In this document: positions 52,701 through 63,166 of the stretch, piece by piece | How the letters are laid out: each line of letters begins with the position of its first letter | Numbering within the stretch: position 1 is the first letter of the stretch | NCBI RefSeq assembly: GCF_051020985.1 | Contig: NC_135007.1 | Coordinates: 7,693,501-7,757,500 of the forward strand | DNA: 64,000 nt | Reading direction: 5' to 3' | From: Nomia melanderi | Taxonomy: Eukaryota; Arthropoda; Insecta; Hymenoptera; Halictidae | Notes under the pieces: model-generated | Databases searched by the model: none | Told to the model about the DNA's origin: nothing | What the model saw: only the letters and a program-made list of their open reading frames with translations | Made by a program: the position numbers and the translations under genes

Positions 52701-55700
52701 CATGATTTTTAATTTTCACTGGCAATTGCTGGAAAAACGTATTGATGTTTTATTTAAAAAATAATTTGAGAACGTACAATAAACATTGTTCACTTGGAGC
52801 ACCTTTTTCGAGAAAGCATCGAGAAGGAAGCTATATTCAGTAACAGTGGGAATTCATACGTTTATACTACATGTAAATACGCTGAACATGTAAATACGCC
52901 TGAAGGAATTTCAATGCTATATTCAACGATTTTGTCGAAAACAAATTTAATTATCCAACATGTATATATATAAAACATTAGCGGTGCGTGTGGAATATAA
53001 TTTTTAATAATAATACAATTGAAACATCTGGGCCATTCCAAACAAAATTGGTTACTTCTAAACACCGCTGTCGAGAATTTTATTCAAAATGAAATACGTC
53101 ATGGTCCACGTGAAACGAAAGGGGCTTTAAGTCATAACGTAGAATATATTCACAAAATACAGACCTTCGAATTTCAAATTTCCACTTGTTTCTCTAGAAA
53201 CAAGCTACATTTATAAATTGTTATCTTGAACAATATTAGTCGAGTCAAGTTTGTTCATTTTCCTATTATAATCCAGCCGATTCATCCTACTATAGTAGCA
53301 TTTAAATTTCCTAAATATTTCTCACTCAAAAAGAACCATTTTGCAATATTAAAAATTCCACGCAAAATTCGTCAAGATATCATCAATACGTTTTCAACGG
53401 GAATCGAGTAAACTCGGTATCGAGGAGGAACGATATCGTCGAAATTTATATCCATTTCCGCGTACTTTGTAAAAAGGGAAATCGTCGTGGGAAACACAGT
53501 CTGTTAGTAATTCAGACGAGAATGAAAGCAGCGACGAAGAAGCTGGGAAATCCCCGGGACCTAGCAGGAAGGCTCCCAATAAACCAACAAACAGGAAAAC
53601 GAAGACTGGCAGGAAGAAAGAGCCGACCGTGGTCTACACGGATGCACAATTATCTGGATTCTTGAAGGATGTCATCGAAAAAAGTGAGTAACACCGTGCC
53701 GCCTTTTCTTTTGTCAGCCTTGCTAGCTGTGCCGTCAGTGATTTATGAGAAGAAAATTCTGGACAACAACATCGAATATTGCGCAGCCTTTTCTTGCACA
53801 CGCCGCTGGAGGACAAATGTCCTTTTAGAGAGCTGGGGTGGGCATGTGCACGCAGGAAAGAGAGGGCAAAACGGCGATCGTTTTGAAAAACAGCAAACTC
53901 GGCAAAAGTAATGGCGTGTCAAGACTCCTGGTTGCGGTACAAATGTGGCCCGCGTTACGAAGTTTATCCGCCCCCTGGATTTTCAAAAGGACATCCTTAA
54001 AAAACGATCTTCGCACCCTTTTGTGTCAAGCCAAGGTGCTTGTCACCTATCAGGGGAAAAGGTCCCTGATCTCGGTTACGTGTCAAAGGGGAGCACGTTT
54101 TCGCAAAGTGTTCTTGAATTTCGGTTCCACTGCGTCACGGGGGGATTATTTTTCTTTTTCTTCGATGGCGATACATTACTTTTCCGTTGTTAACGCGTTG
54201 ACTGTCGCGGTCAACGATGACTGGAGCTTCTAAATTGCTTGAGAACAATTGTAATAGGGAGATTGATGTCGAATAAAAACGTTTAGTAACGTAAGTAGCT
54301 AGATGATAGTGTACTGAGTACTGTGATATCAAATCGTTAGTAATTATTTCTAATACGATTTTCCATTGTTATGAAATAATAAGTACTATATTAAACGCTA
54401 GAAAGTTCTCGTGGCAGTCAACGTATGAACTAACTAATCTACGTGAAATAATGAAGTGCAAATGATAATGTCTTCGTTGTTATTTGTTAATATTGATTAG
54501 TGTTAGAAAGATACAAACTTTTAACTTTTTTTAATGACGGTTAAAGACAAAAATTAATACTGTATTTTATAATTTTGTTTGTTTTTGGAATATGTTTATT
54601 ACCACTGATTTTTAAGTATAAACAACGGAACTGAATTTTTGAAAAAAGAATGTAATAAATTTCTCCGTGAATCAGATATGAACGAGGCTTTGGAATGGAT
54701 TAAGGAATCCCTGCAGGATATCCTGGACGATCGAGACGAGGAAAGCACCGAAGGTATTCCCTTAGTCCCACTGACAGATTATTCGTCCGCCGCGATGGAT
54801 TCGCCCAGCTTTCAAAAGCTTCTTCGAGCTATGGGATTCACACCTCCGTTTGATGAACAGGAATCTTATTGGCGTATACCAGCTAATATGCTTACACCGT
54901 CCATTCAAAAGCGTTGCGATCTTATCGAGTCTGCGTTGGCAGGAAATTTCATTGCTGAAGGTATTCTTCTTTTTTACTTTTCAATTGTACTTAATTAATA
55001 TTATTTCTCCGATATCTGAAATTCGATGAAATTAACTAATTCTTGCCTGTTTACCTTAACTGTATATATATTTACGATAAACTGAAAATTAATGTGTAAA
55101 CTATATATCTAGGAAATGAATGAATTAATAGATACAAAAATTATAAAATTCGTAGCTGTGTTTTGATTGTACTAGTTAGTTTTTTGGTAGCAATAAATAC
55201 ACTTATTGATAATTCGGAAACGGATTTACATAAGTTAATATTGTTCAATCTTCAATCTTCAATCTACTCAAGCAACACATTCTTTATACGAAATTAAATT
55301 TAAGATCTATAACACCGAATCTTTTAATTTTCTCTATGCCTATTATAGAGCCAGGACCATTCCGGCGCAAGGTAACATTAGAGCTGGATAGAATCAATGA
55401 AAGTGACGACGACGTTGATGCATTGGAAAACATTAAAAAATATTTTGCATCCAGAGGTATGCATATAGTTTTAATTCATTATCAGCCTTTAACAAAATAT
55501 TTTTATCGTGTATTTTACTGTAGAACCGGGGCCATCAGTTTCCCTGGATTCTGAATCCGACGATGAAGCAAAGAAAAAACCAAAATCATCAAAAGCTACC
55601 ATGTTGCCTAAAAAATCAGCGCAACGAATGAAAGTGGAAAGCGACAAATCCGACGATGAGGTAGAGAACGAACCAAACTCACCAAAACCTGCCATGTTGC

Positions 55701-56443
55701 CTAGGAAATCAGCCCAACGAATAGAAGTTGAGAGCGACGAATCCGATGATGAAGTAAAGGAAAAACCAAAATCACCAAAAATTACCAAGTTACGTAAAGA
55801 ATCAGTTCAACGAATGGAAGTCGAGAGCGACGAAGAAAAAGTGGCGAGCCCGCCACCGGTCGGTACGTATTAAGCCGTTCCATAGAGTCAGCTTCGTGCC
55901 CTCTGTGACGTAATTCCATAAACTCCTCGGAACTTGAAAACATACCAACGAAGTTTCCCCGTGAATCGCATTAATTTACGAATAAATTAATAATCCTGAC
56001 TTAATTGATTACCAGAAACTTCGGAAAACTCGCGGATGGTAAAGCCGAAGCAAAACAACCGTGTGAAAGTGCTTGTCGATTCATCCGACTCCGAACACGA
56101 AGAGAAGACCAATCTCGAGGATGCCGAAGGTAATGGAACAACAACGAAATAAGATAATTGTTGCGAAAGGAATGATGCGATTTAATTGTTGCCCATTAAA
56201 TAAATATTTTCATTAGACGAAGGAAAAAGAGATCGCTCGGATGGTTCAGAAAACGAGCACGGGACAACGAAAAAACGTCGTCTGTTGGACAGCGATGAAG
56301 AAGAAGAGCCATTACCGTCTCTGAACACCGAGCTGAAACACGCCAAGTTGATAATTAGCGACGAGGAAGACGAGACGATTGAAAAACAACCTACTCGAGT
56401 GGGGTCATCTCGGGCAATTATTAGCGACGACGACGACGATTAA
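40710..56443 (+). CDS. timeout: timeout (timeless-2, TIMELESS/Tof1 family), 3' part, 13 exons
   Basis: Partial CDS, 734 residues visible. Exons: 40710-40769, 40853-40937, 41111-41309, 41741-41990, 42925-43022, 49751-49850, 50875-51009, 53477-53683, 54676-54960, 55349-55456, 55524-55862, 56016-56129, 56217-56443 (TAA). All splice phases agree and all donors are GT. Order of parts: acidic linker (residues 20-32), helical middle of the TIMELESS fold (about 40-165), two Trp-led myb-like units (W175 and W244), basic stretch near 295-308, WRIPA motif (443-447) in the region matching the PARP1-binding segment of human TIMELESS, acidic/Ser tail. The family acts in the nucleus with TIPIN as the replication fork protection complex (yeast Tof1-Csm3) and aids cohesion and the S-phase checkpoint. 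Insect TIMEOUT is distinct from the clock protein TIM1, which Hymenoptera lack, and has been linked to light input. The conserved N-terminal TIMELESS domain is missing from what I can see, so upstream exons must exist. Confidence 0.93.
40853..40937 (+). CDS. timeout: timeout visible exon 2 (acidic run, FNFTEFIQR)
   Basis: Preceded by an 83-bp intron. The exon runs from a nearly pure Glu/Asp tract into RRTVMVEANFNFTEFIQR, the start of the conserved helical middle of TIMELESS proteins. Phase 1 in, phase 2 out; the donor GTATGA splits an Arg codon. Confidence 0.92.
41111..41309 (+). CDS. timeout: timeout visible exon 3 (core helical repeats)
   Basis: Encodes residues 48-114 and includes HYVNKMLHRIAWDCKMPGM, a block strongly conserved from insects to vertebrates in TIMELESS. 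It completes the Arg split by the previous intron (RFANIKIV) and leaves in phase 0 at PGHK, donor GTAATT. This exon is the firmest single evidence for the family. Confidence 0.95.
41310..41740 (+). other. Intron 3 of timeout
   Basis: 431 bp. It holds a strong-looking but phase-incompatible acceptor (ACTTCAG, ending at 41666) upstream of the acceptor used at 41741. No other feature seen. Confidence 0.7.
41741..41990 (+). CDS. timeout: timeout visible exon 4 (helical core and first myb-like unit)
   Basis: Encodes residues 115-197: STLQELQKFAIFII, then KAYMELLFWK and a VVEGYNAE block typical of TIMELESS, then W175 opening the first myb-like unit. The start at 41741 is the only AG that joins PGHK in phase 0; an in-frame stop lies at 41696-41698. 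That acceptor follows ATGAAAACCAAG and has a poor pyrimidine tract, with two other AGs close upstream that do not fit the phase. The donor is GTACGT (phase 1). An open frame reaches 42142, but the part after 41990 is intron. Confidence 0.9.
41991..42924 (+). other. Intron 4 of timeout
   Basis: 934 bp, mostly AT-rich, no recognised element or exon. The open frame from exon 4 continues to 42142 by chance. Confidence 0.8.
42925..43022 (+). CDS. timeout: timeout visible exon 5 (first myb-like unit, second half)
   Basis: Acceptor TGCTCCTTAG, donor GTCAGT. Encodes (D)LVDWLLENITQERTRRGI and IIKKLKEMCLIVNSK, completing the first Trp-led helical unit. Phase 1 in, phase 0 out. Too short to stand out as an open frame; found by phase and by similarity to the TIMELESS pattern. 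Confidence 0.93.
43580..43804. mobile_element. TTAA MITE family A, copy A3, in timeout intron 5
   Basis: 225 bp, the best-preserved copy: TTAACACTAAAACTACC at the left, GATGGTTTTAGTGTTAA at the right, TTAA on both sides. It lies in the sense orientation in the 6.7-kb intron, about 560 bp after the donor of exon 5. No open frame of its own. Confidence 0.9.
45578..45589. repeat. Run of 12 G
   Basis: Uninterrupted G12 in timeout intron 5 (G-rich on the coding strand). Length may be unreliable in sequencing. Confidence 0.8.
49751..49850 (+). CDS. timeout: timeout visible exon 6 (start of second myb-like unit)
   Basis: Follows the largest visible intron (6.7 kb). Acceptor ATTGTTCCAG, donor GTAATT. 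Encodes NVRSEIQKRLPKEWSEEE and a Leu-rich helix ending in KEDD. W244 and the acidic residues after it parallel the start of the first unit at W175. Phase 0 in, phase 1 out. Confidence 0.93.
49851..50874 (+). other. Intron 6 of timeout
   Basis: 1,024 bp with a CpG-rich start (to about 50200) and an AT-rich middle. No coding or RNA feature recognised. Confidence 0.8.
50875..51009 (+). CDS. timeout: timeout visible exon 7 (second myb-like unit and basic segment)
   Basis: Acceptor TTTTGCACAATAG, donor GTAAGT. Encodes DPVDMIFNGLTIKRPKPKI then KLLELGLAADRKELRKKR. The DPVDMI/LGLAADRKEL pattern matches the conserved C-terminal DNA-binding part of TIMELESS. The final KKRSRKS run could act as a nuclear signal (inference). 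Phase 1 on both sides. Confidence 0.95.
51010..53476 (+). other. Intron 7 of timeout
   Basis: 2,467 bp. Pyrimidine-rich near its 5' end (51020-51130) and again at 52188-52240 (CT microsatellite). The rest is ordinary spacer with no recognised exon. Confidence 0.75.
52188..52240. repeat. CT-rich microsatellite in timeout intron 7
   Basis: Interrupted (CT)n/(CCCTCT)n run about 50 bases long. Confidence 0.8.
53477..53683 (+). CDS. timeout: timeout visible exon 8 (low-complexity basic/acidic linker)
   Basis: Encodes residues 310-377. It starts KSSWETQSVSNSDENESSDE, passes through a Lys/Arg/Pro-rich basic stretch (RKTKTGRKK) and ends YTDAQLSGFLKDVIEK. The start follows CTTTGTAAAAAG. Two later AGs (CACAG at 53495-53499 and GTTAG at 53502-53506) would break the phase needed from exon 7, so 53477 is chosen by phase. 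The donor is GTGAGT, phase 1. The exact 5' boundary is less certain than the rest. Confidence 0.8.
54190..54431. mobile_element. TTAA MITE, family B-like copy B3, in timeout intron 8
   Basis: Begins TTAACGCGTTGACTGTC; the opposite end reads GGCAGTCAACGTATGAAC, its near inverted complement. About 240 bp, like B1 and B2. Just inside the left end is GGTCA-ACGA-TGACT, a decayed form of the palindrome seen in B1 and B2. The interior is not obviously alignable with them, so it may be a subfamily. Confidence 0.55.
54676..54960 (+). CDS. timeout: timeout visible exon 9 (C-terminal conserved domain)
   Basis: Encodes residues 379-472: MNEALEWIKESLQDILDDRDEE is followed by IPLVPLT, QKLLRAMGF and SYWRIPANML. 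In human TIMELESS the equivalent IPLVPLT...WRIPA region is the PARP1-binding segment, so this exon probably carries a conserved PARP contact (inference). Acceptor GTGAATCAG, donor GTATTC, phase 1 on both sides. Confidence 0.95.
54961..55348 (+). other. Intron 9 of timeout
   Basis: 388 bp of AT-rich spacer with a short repeated CAATCTTCAATCT run near 55250. Nothing else seen. Confidence 0.75.
55349..55456 (+). CDS. timeout: timeout visible exon 10 (EPGPF exon)
   Basis: Acceptor TATTATAG, donor GTATGC, phase 1 on both sides, so the exon is symmetric. Encodes EPGPFRRKVTLELDRINE then SDDDVDALENIKKYFASR. Its opening EPGP and the SDDD segment recur at the start of the next exon, suggesting exon duplication. 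Confidence 0.88.
55524..55862 (+). CDS. timeout: timeout visible exon 11 (31-residue tandem repeats)
   Basis: Follows a 67-bp intron; acceptor TTTTACTGTAG, donor GTACGT, phase 1 on both sides. Begins EPGPSVSLDSESDDE, then about 2.7 further copies of a 31-residue unit built on SPKxxMLPxKSAQRMEVESD followed by xSDDEVxxxP. The repeats are charged and Ser-rich, probably disordered, with many acidic Ser sites of the type casein kinase 2 uses (inference). No folded domain is seen. Confidence 0.9.
55586..55843 (+). repeat. 93-bp coding tandem repeat inside timeout exon 11
   Basis: Unit 1 is 55586-55678, unit 2 is 55679-55771, unit 3 starts at 55772 and breaks off near 55843. A partial unit also precedes the first (the SESDDE of the exon start matches SDESDDE). 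The period is exactly 31 codons, so copy-number changes keep the frame. Units differ at several residues, so the array is not brand new. Confidence 0.9.
56016..56129 (+). CDS. timeout: timeout visible exon 12
   Basis: Acceptor GATTACCAG, donor GTAATG, phase 1 on both sides. Encodes ETSENSRMVKPKQNNRVKVL then VDSSDSEHEEK. A basic patch next to a Ser/Asp/Glu cluster continues the disordered tail. Confidence 0.85.
56217..56443 (+). CDS. timeout: timeout terminal exon with stop codon
   Basis: Acceptor TTTTCATTAG; ends TAA at 56441-56443. Encodes a charged tail with KKRRLLDSDEEEE and finishes IISDDDDD. Vertebrate TIMELESS also ends with a basic-then-LLDSDEE motif and a run of Asp, so the extreme C terminus is conserved in kind. 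KKRR is a candidate nuclear signal (inference). Confidence 0.93.
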
Positions 56444-56544
56444 CAAGAGGATACTATGTGATTTATAAATATCTTTTTAAACGTCATTTCAACCAAATAT
56501 TTCATTCTTTATTTTTTGTAACGTGTTATTTTTCCATACCCTTT

Positions 56545-56550
56545 AATAAA
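56545..56550 (+). promoter_or_regulatory. Poly(A) signal of timeout
   Basis: AATAAA 102 bases after the stop codon, giving a short 3' UTR of roughly 120-130 bases if used. A second AATAAA lies at 56697-56702 and could give a longer form. Which one is used cannot be told from sequence alone. Confidence 0.6.
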
Positions 56551-59500
56551 ATACAAATAATTCTCCCCACTTTCACATTTCATTTCATCTCGATCCTAAA
56601 AACTGGACAGAAAGCTTATGAATATTGCACTTTTCAAATCCTAATAAATCATCTTATTGTTCTTCGTCTTCAACGCGTTATCTTTTCCTATCCCTTAATA
56701 AAAGATCATAACAATTTTCCTCAGCTCTACACTTTACCTCGATCCTAAAATATTAAAAAACAGAACTAAGAACTTATTTTAATTTAAAAATTAAAAACCC
56801 TGCAACCAATTCCGAAAAACTCAAGGGCAACGCGAGTTCCATGTGCCGTGCACCAATATCACAGAAATCAGCTTATCGACTGCCGCACCAGATAAAGCAG
56901 TTTCCATCGTGTTTTCCAGATTCCAGTGGTAGCCGCTGAGGCGTATGCGCCAGTGCTGGCTACCGTGACTCCTTTGTTTTCCCGGTGTATGCCCTTTCAG
57001 GTAATTGGTCGCACCCGGGGTACACTTCAGGGTGCCAAGAAAAACAGTTCCCGAAAGGCGTCCACATTTCGCCAAGTAACTAATAGGCGAGCATGAGCCG
57101 CTAGGAGGTGCATGTGGCGCCGGTTACAGTGTGCCAAGGGGCCGAACGCGACCTCTTCGGCTACATGCTAGCCGGTTCCCCGATTGGCCAATGTGGATGA
57201 CTTCACGTCTTTTGATGGGCAGGTGAGGAGTCTTGGCGAGTGTCAACGATAACCGTACGCGTGTATCGGAACATAATCGCGGCCGAAGACCAGCCGTTGC
57301 CTTTTTCCGCGCATCTTCGGCGACGAGAACCACAGATCTGTTCGTGGAACGACGCGTAATGTCACCGCAAGGATTCCGCGAGTCGCGGATTTACCACCAG
57401 GCGATCATATCGCTGCAGGAATTATGAAAAACACCATGCATAACTGTATATTATTGTCTACACCCTCCCCCTTCTCTCGCTACACGGCAATTGAAACATA
57501 GTAACAGCGGGGAATCCCCCGCCTATGCAGTAGTAACGCTTCTTGGTCGTTTATGATCTTTCGAGCGCGTCGGCCACGTTTGAAAATGGCCGAGTTACCC
57601 TCTCACGAGCCAACCCTGAATAATTTCTAACTTTTTCGCCTGTATCTTTTGGTTCCTTCCCATTGGATTTACTTGTTGAATACCATTTTTGGATGGTTAA
57701 TTTTTAGCATTTTTTATTGTTCTCCAAATGTGGTGCAATGGCGTATTCAAATTATGCCTAGAAGATACGATTACCATAATATTATAACCTATTATACTTC
57801 TTCCTTTGAATGCATTTACAATTTTTGTAACATTAACTCTTTATTAAAAATAGTGCAAAAGGAATTGGTTTAAAGAGCTAGCAGATTATCTACAAAGTAA
57901 TTATTTAACAAATTTATAAAAAAGAGTACAAGCGTACCTTTTAGTCTTCAATTGCACGAGTAAATGTATTTTTTTGTTAAAGAATATTTTAGTAATGTAA
58001 GAATGTTATTCAAAATGTACTATACGTTTTTCCATTGTATGAGAATATGCACATATTCTTGTGCATAATCACATATCAGTGATTTATTGTTACAACGGCT
58101 GCATTATTAAGATAATATTATATACTTCTGCGATTGGCGATTGCGTCAAGATTCCGGACGGGTGACCACGTGCATTCTAATCTCAACTTATACACACCAG
58201 GCTCGCATGATTAGTCAGGAGGTTGCGCGCACGATGAGTACTACGCCGTCATTGACGGAACGATCGCGTCGAGAGAACACGTGGTCTTAACAGTAGGAGT
58301 TCAGGAAATTCAGCTAGTAATACACGATCCACTCGTGCTGTATATTCTCCTGGTAGAAGCGCGGGCTCCTTATACGGTTGTAGGCGGATGGCATCCTCTC
58401 TTTCTCCCCTCTTCACGCGCGTTTTCCCCACCCTTCGTGTAGCTTCAATCCCACATAAATACGATTTCACGCGCTGCTGCTCCAAGCCCGTAACAGAACG
58501 TGCCTGAATCACACGAGAAATTCAAACGTACTTCACATGTTCACTATCAGCGGCACATGTTTGCGACATAATCCTACATTTTACATAATAAAAATGAAAT
58601 TAATCTTATAGATATTGTTATTAGAAATTATAAACTACGACATTATATTTAGGAACTCAATGACTCGTTACAGCTTTATTTTTCTAATATTTTGTGTAGA
58701 TTTATTGGATTGAAGAAAATATTATAATTGAGGAAACCGTCGCCGAAATAAGCACTCCTAGCGGACGTGTTAAACAATAATTCAAATATAAATATTTTGT
58801 AAAATTTTTTAACTCATTACAATTTTATTGTAGCTTTAAAAGTTGTTGAATTAATAGAACTGTCTAAATATTAATAATTATTTTAACATATTTTTCAATT
58901 ATGTTCAGTAATCGCTTTCACTTTTAATAAACATTGAGGTACAAATTAATTATTCGCATATAAATGTTCTTGTATTTATGTTATAATTCTATAAACAAGT
59001 TATCGGAAAAAATAATACAAATCAATTCTTTATTCAAGTATTTTTCTTAACAAACTGTACATAGTATATTTTAATAACTCATTATTTATTGAGTTTACAG
59101 TTTAAATTCATCAGTTTTTATGCATATATCATGATTTCTATTAATAAGCTGCGCGTAAAAATGGCGAGTGAGCACCAGCGTTACTATGGACTATGTTGTA
59201 TGTCGCACGCTTGGCCGTGTGGTAATTCATGTTTACATGCGCACGAACTGCGCGAGTCATCTGCGGACTGTCGTCGTCGTATTAAGATACCAGGAATTAG
59301 AAGAGGTTCATTCACTTATCTACCATACTTGAGTATGTGCCCAAATACTGTCATACGGGTGGTTCCGTACACGTTGCTCCTTTCAGTTTAATCATTTCTT
59401 ACCTTAAATTAACGTATATAACACACATTAAATTTACTCGCAATCATACAAAATTTATTCCATGATTCGTTAAAACAATTCGTTAAAACTAAAAATTAAC

Positions 59501-62500
59501 GTTTGTCTTATCTGTTTAATCTGAGCATTAATTTCATTAATTTCTGTCATAACATTAAATTTTAAGAAACTATTTTCATAATCCCTATTACTGAAATATG
59601 TAATTACGCTTATCAATTTCTTCTTGCCATCAATAATAAAATATTCCAGAATTTACAAGTAGTATTCCTAAAATGTAATTTTATTCCTAAAAATAATATC
59701 TTTTAAACCCATCCCCTATTATCAACACTATACAGGCATTTCCTGAAGCACCGAATATTCAGTAACTACACATTAGCTCTCCAAGTAACAAATATTGAAT
59801 ATTAAAATGACCAATGATAAATAATGCAAGCAACAAAAGTAACCTGACTTGCAACTTGCTTATCAAGTCTCTTATCTGTATCTTCGCTATCGCGGTTCCC
59901 ATTCTAATCTATTTTCGTTGGTGCATTCACATGTGGTACCTCGGTCAATTTCTATACTAGTGACATACATTCACGCACATCCACGAGACCCAGCATCACA
60001 GCATAGCATACCCGCAACAACGTAGTCCCAGTGCCGGAATTCGCGCCAGCATGACTCGGTTAGCCCGCGTTTTCGGAGATATCGAACGGGTTCCTCCTGG
60101 TCCCTCCTCTTTGACCCCTTGGCCCCTCGCCACCATCTCTTCGCACCGGTTTGGTCCCGGAGAACTCTACTTTTGTGATAGTACCCTGCCGCCCGTGTTG
60201 TCCAGCGCGTTGCCGAAATTTTGAGATGATTGATGGCTATTGATGCGCGGGCCAACTCCCTCAACCGTTCTAGGACTCAGCACTGCGAAAACTGCTAGGT
60301 ACTTTCTTCGATAATTATACGGTTCTCGTGTTGGCGTGTACGTGTGAGCCAGGGGCGAATCTAGAGTCTTCGTGCCTCGAGTAAACTTTGGAAATTCTTT
60401 TCTCGTTCTTATTTTAATGATTCAATTTTTATATGACTTGCTTATTACCTTTCTGGTCGATTGATAACGTAGTATTTGATAATTTTATAGTTTCATCATT
60501 TATGAGGTGTCCAGTGACTTTTGTATGAAGCAAGAAACTTCTATTATAGAACCACAAATTTACGGTACTGCTTATGCTGATTACAGTTAAAGAACAGTGA
60601 TTGTTCGCCATTATTTAAGCTAACCATGTATTCAGCAAATGAGTCACTTGGAAATTACGCATATCTCATAACATAGTTATGGATATATGTACATATACAT
60701 ATTCATTTGCATATATCCTCGATTTAATATACTTATTAAAGTTGCTTAACATTTTCCTCGGAGTGTATATTTATATCTTTATTTATCAATTTCGTTTCAA
60801 ATAAAAATGGTATGGTTTTATAACGCACTTTTAGATACTGAAGACGGGTGTTTGTAAACTCTACCTGACAGCAGCATTTAGAAAGAGTGTCTATTCATCT
60901 TCCAGTATAAACTTCTTCAAATCTGCTCTCCCCTATTTCCCTCGAAAGAAATTCATCGCTTAAAAAACCCACAAGTTACGCCACAATTATATGTTGTACA
61001 GTCCCTTTTTTAATATATTCAACCCTTTGGGCATTACCTTGCATCACGATCATGTGCTCCCTTTTTCCTTCAAAATGTACCATTAGGGTAGCAAAGTGGA
61101 TTCTGTACTTCTGGTACCAAGAGGTGGTATCCGATTTACACAGCGTTGCATGCGGTGCAACATTTTCACCGAAGTGCAGCGGGCGGGGAAAGGGCTAGGG
61201 AAAGGGAATGGGGGTGGCAGACGAGGAGAGGGGTAGAATCCAGCGTCTATGAAAAGGTCAAAGGTTCCAGGTGTGTTTGCGTTTCGTGTACTGGTGTTAC
61301 AGGTGCAGCCTCTTCCGCAGCTCTGCTCGCCGTTGCATCAGCAACATGTGTGTTCTTTATTAACAACAATTAACATTTACCTATTGTTCAAAGACCAATA
61401 CATCGCGTCCGCTATCATATATTTTAATTGCGCGACAGCAAAGGGAAGCCGGGGAACTACCTGCCAAATAGTCACCGGGGATGCCTTGAAATCGTTGTCA
61501 TAAATGTTTTATACATTATTTGTTGCTTATTTGCAACATATTAATAATTGTAAAATAACGGAAACGATCTTGTAACACGATGTAAAGGCAACGTTACACG
61601 TTGCCGCGTATTATTTTATGTAACAATAGTGAAATTTATAAAATTCAGAGTGCGTGTTTACATTATTTTTTTCATCGGATACGTTAATATGAAATTAGTT
61701 GACAGACATAATATTAGTTAAATTTTACGTAATATATTGTTATGTGAATATTATTACAATATTTATATAATATTACGTAATAATGAATTAATTTTATACA
61801 GCTATCTCGATAATAATTATTTTATTATTATCTATTTTCAATATATTGAATGAGTATTGTATTCATAAATTAATAGTATTAATTAATTATTTTTCAGGGC
61901 AATTTGTTTTTATATAATGTTATACAGATATTTTAATGTGACACTTTCTATAGGACGCGTTATACAAATTCTTGTCATTTAATTAATTACTTAAAAATAA
62001 AGTTAACGAAATGCATTTCGTACCGTAATAATCTCATGTTATTATATTTGTTATTTAGCGGCATAAAATTTAGATAAATGTTTTTAAGTATGTTAAACAT
62101 TTAAACTCTTTGTACAGGTTTTGCGAACTCAATTTGACGCAAATAACCGGTTGATAAGGTACCGCGATAGTAGGAGAGTATCCGTAAAAATTGGTATTTC
62201 GTCTCCTATCTGTCGGTGCATGTAATGACAGAATCAGTGCGCCATTTTATAATGTTTAGTATGACAATTAATGAAGTACAGCATATATTGACTATATATA
62301 TCCAACATTTATTTGCATTTAATAAGAATATAATGGACAACAATTTACTCAGACCACATAAATTGTATAATAAGTTAACAGAGAAACTTCATTTATATGT
62401 AATTCAATTTTGACACAAACAATACAACTAACAAATGTATAAACTTTTATCAACAATAACATAGAATTATTATTTTGCAAAAATATCAAAGAATATTTAA

Positions 62501-63110
62501 TGTAATCTTTAAATATCTAACAAAATTCATTATCTAAAACAATAACATAAATTTACACTCTCTTAAAATTGATTTAAAGTAATTTAATTTATTTACACAA
62601 AAGATTGAAAGACGCTAAACAAAATCATGTTAATTTTTACAATAGAATCATTTTATTATTCGTGATGATTATTTTTGTGTGTTCTGAGAAGGGTGCGTTG
62701 CATTTTGCAAAGTTTTATATAACATTGTCGAAATACATTACAGGTCACGTTTCAGCCATTGCCATCGTCCATTTCGCACGTCAGCGATTCACAGTGGGTT
62801 AACCAACATGCTATTCCTGTTTTCCCAATACAAAGATTTACCAGTCTCCGGTTATGTTTGATGCACCATTATGGTCTCGATTACGGTAGGTTAGTTGCAT
62901 CGGTAACGTCATATGTCGTCATGTGTCGTCAATATACGTCACAGAACATATCGTTGTGTTCTTTCTATACGTGTACACGAAGGATTACATGAGTGTGCTC
63001 ACCCCACTACGCCTACTCGAAGATCAGTGGCCGGCCGATAGGAGAACTCGTTCGACATCGACTCCATGGTATTCCAACTGTACAGTACTTACAAAAGTCT
63101 GGACATTATT

Positions 63111-63166
63111 TTTTTTTTAAATACATATTTATTATTATATGTATATGTATATGTATTTAAAAAAAA
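63111..63166. repeat. AT-rich inverted repeat, 18-bp arms
   Basis: Arms TTTTTTTTAAATACATAT (63111-63128) and its exact complement (63149-63166) around a 20-base (TATATG)n-like loop. Just before it is TACAGTACTTACAAAAGTC, which looks like the end of a Tc1/mariner-type element, but no matching second end was found. Confidence 0.65.

Noticed and set aside
56821..57075. 84-codon minus-strand frame downstream of timeout
   Set aside because: Looks mildly protein-like in composition but has no recognisable family and no exon partner.
10827..58283. CACGTG E-boxes (for example 33133, 37505, 47619, 52347, 53107, 58167, 58278)
   Set aside because: Roughly the number expected by chance in 64 kb at this base composition and not clustered at a recognisable promoter.
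61018..61040. TCAACCCTTTGGGCATTACC as another family C end
   Set aside because: No TTAA and no second end within 300 bp.
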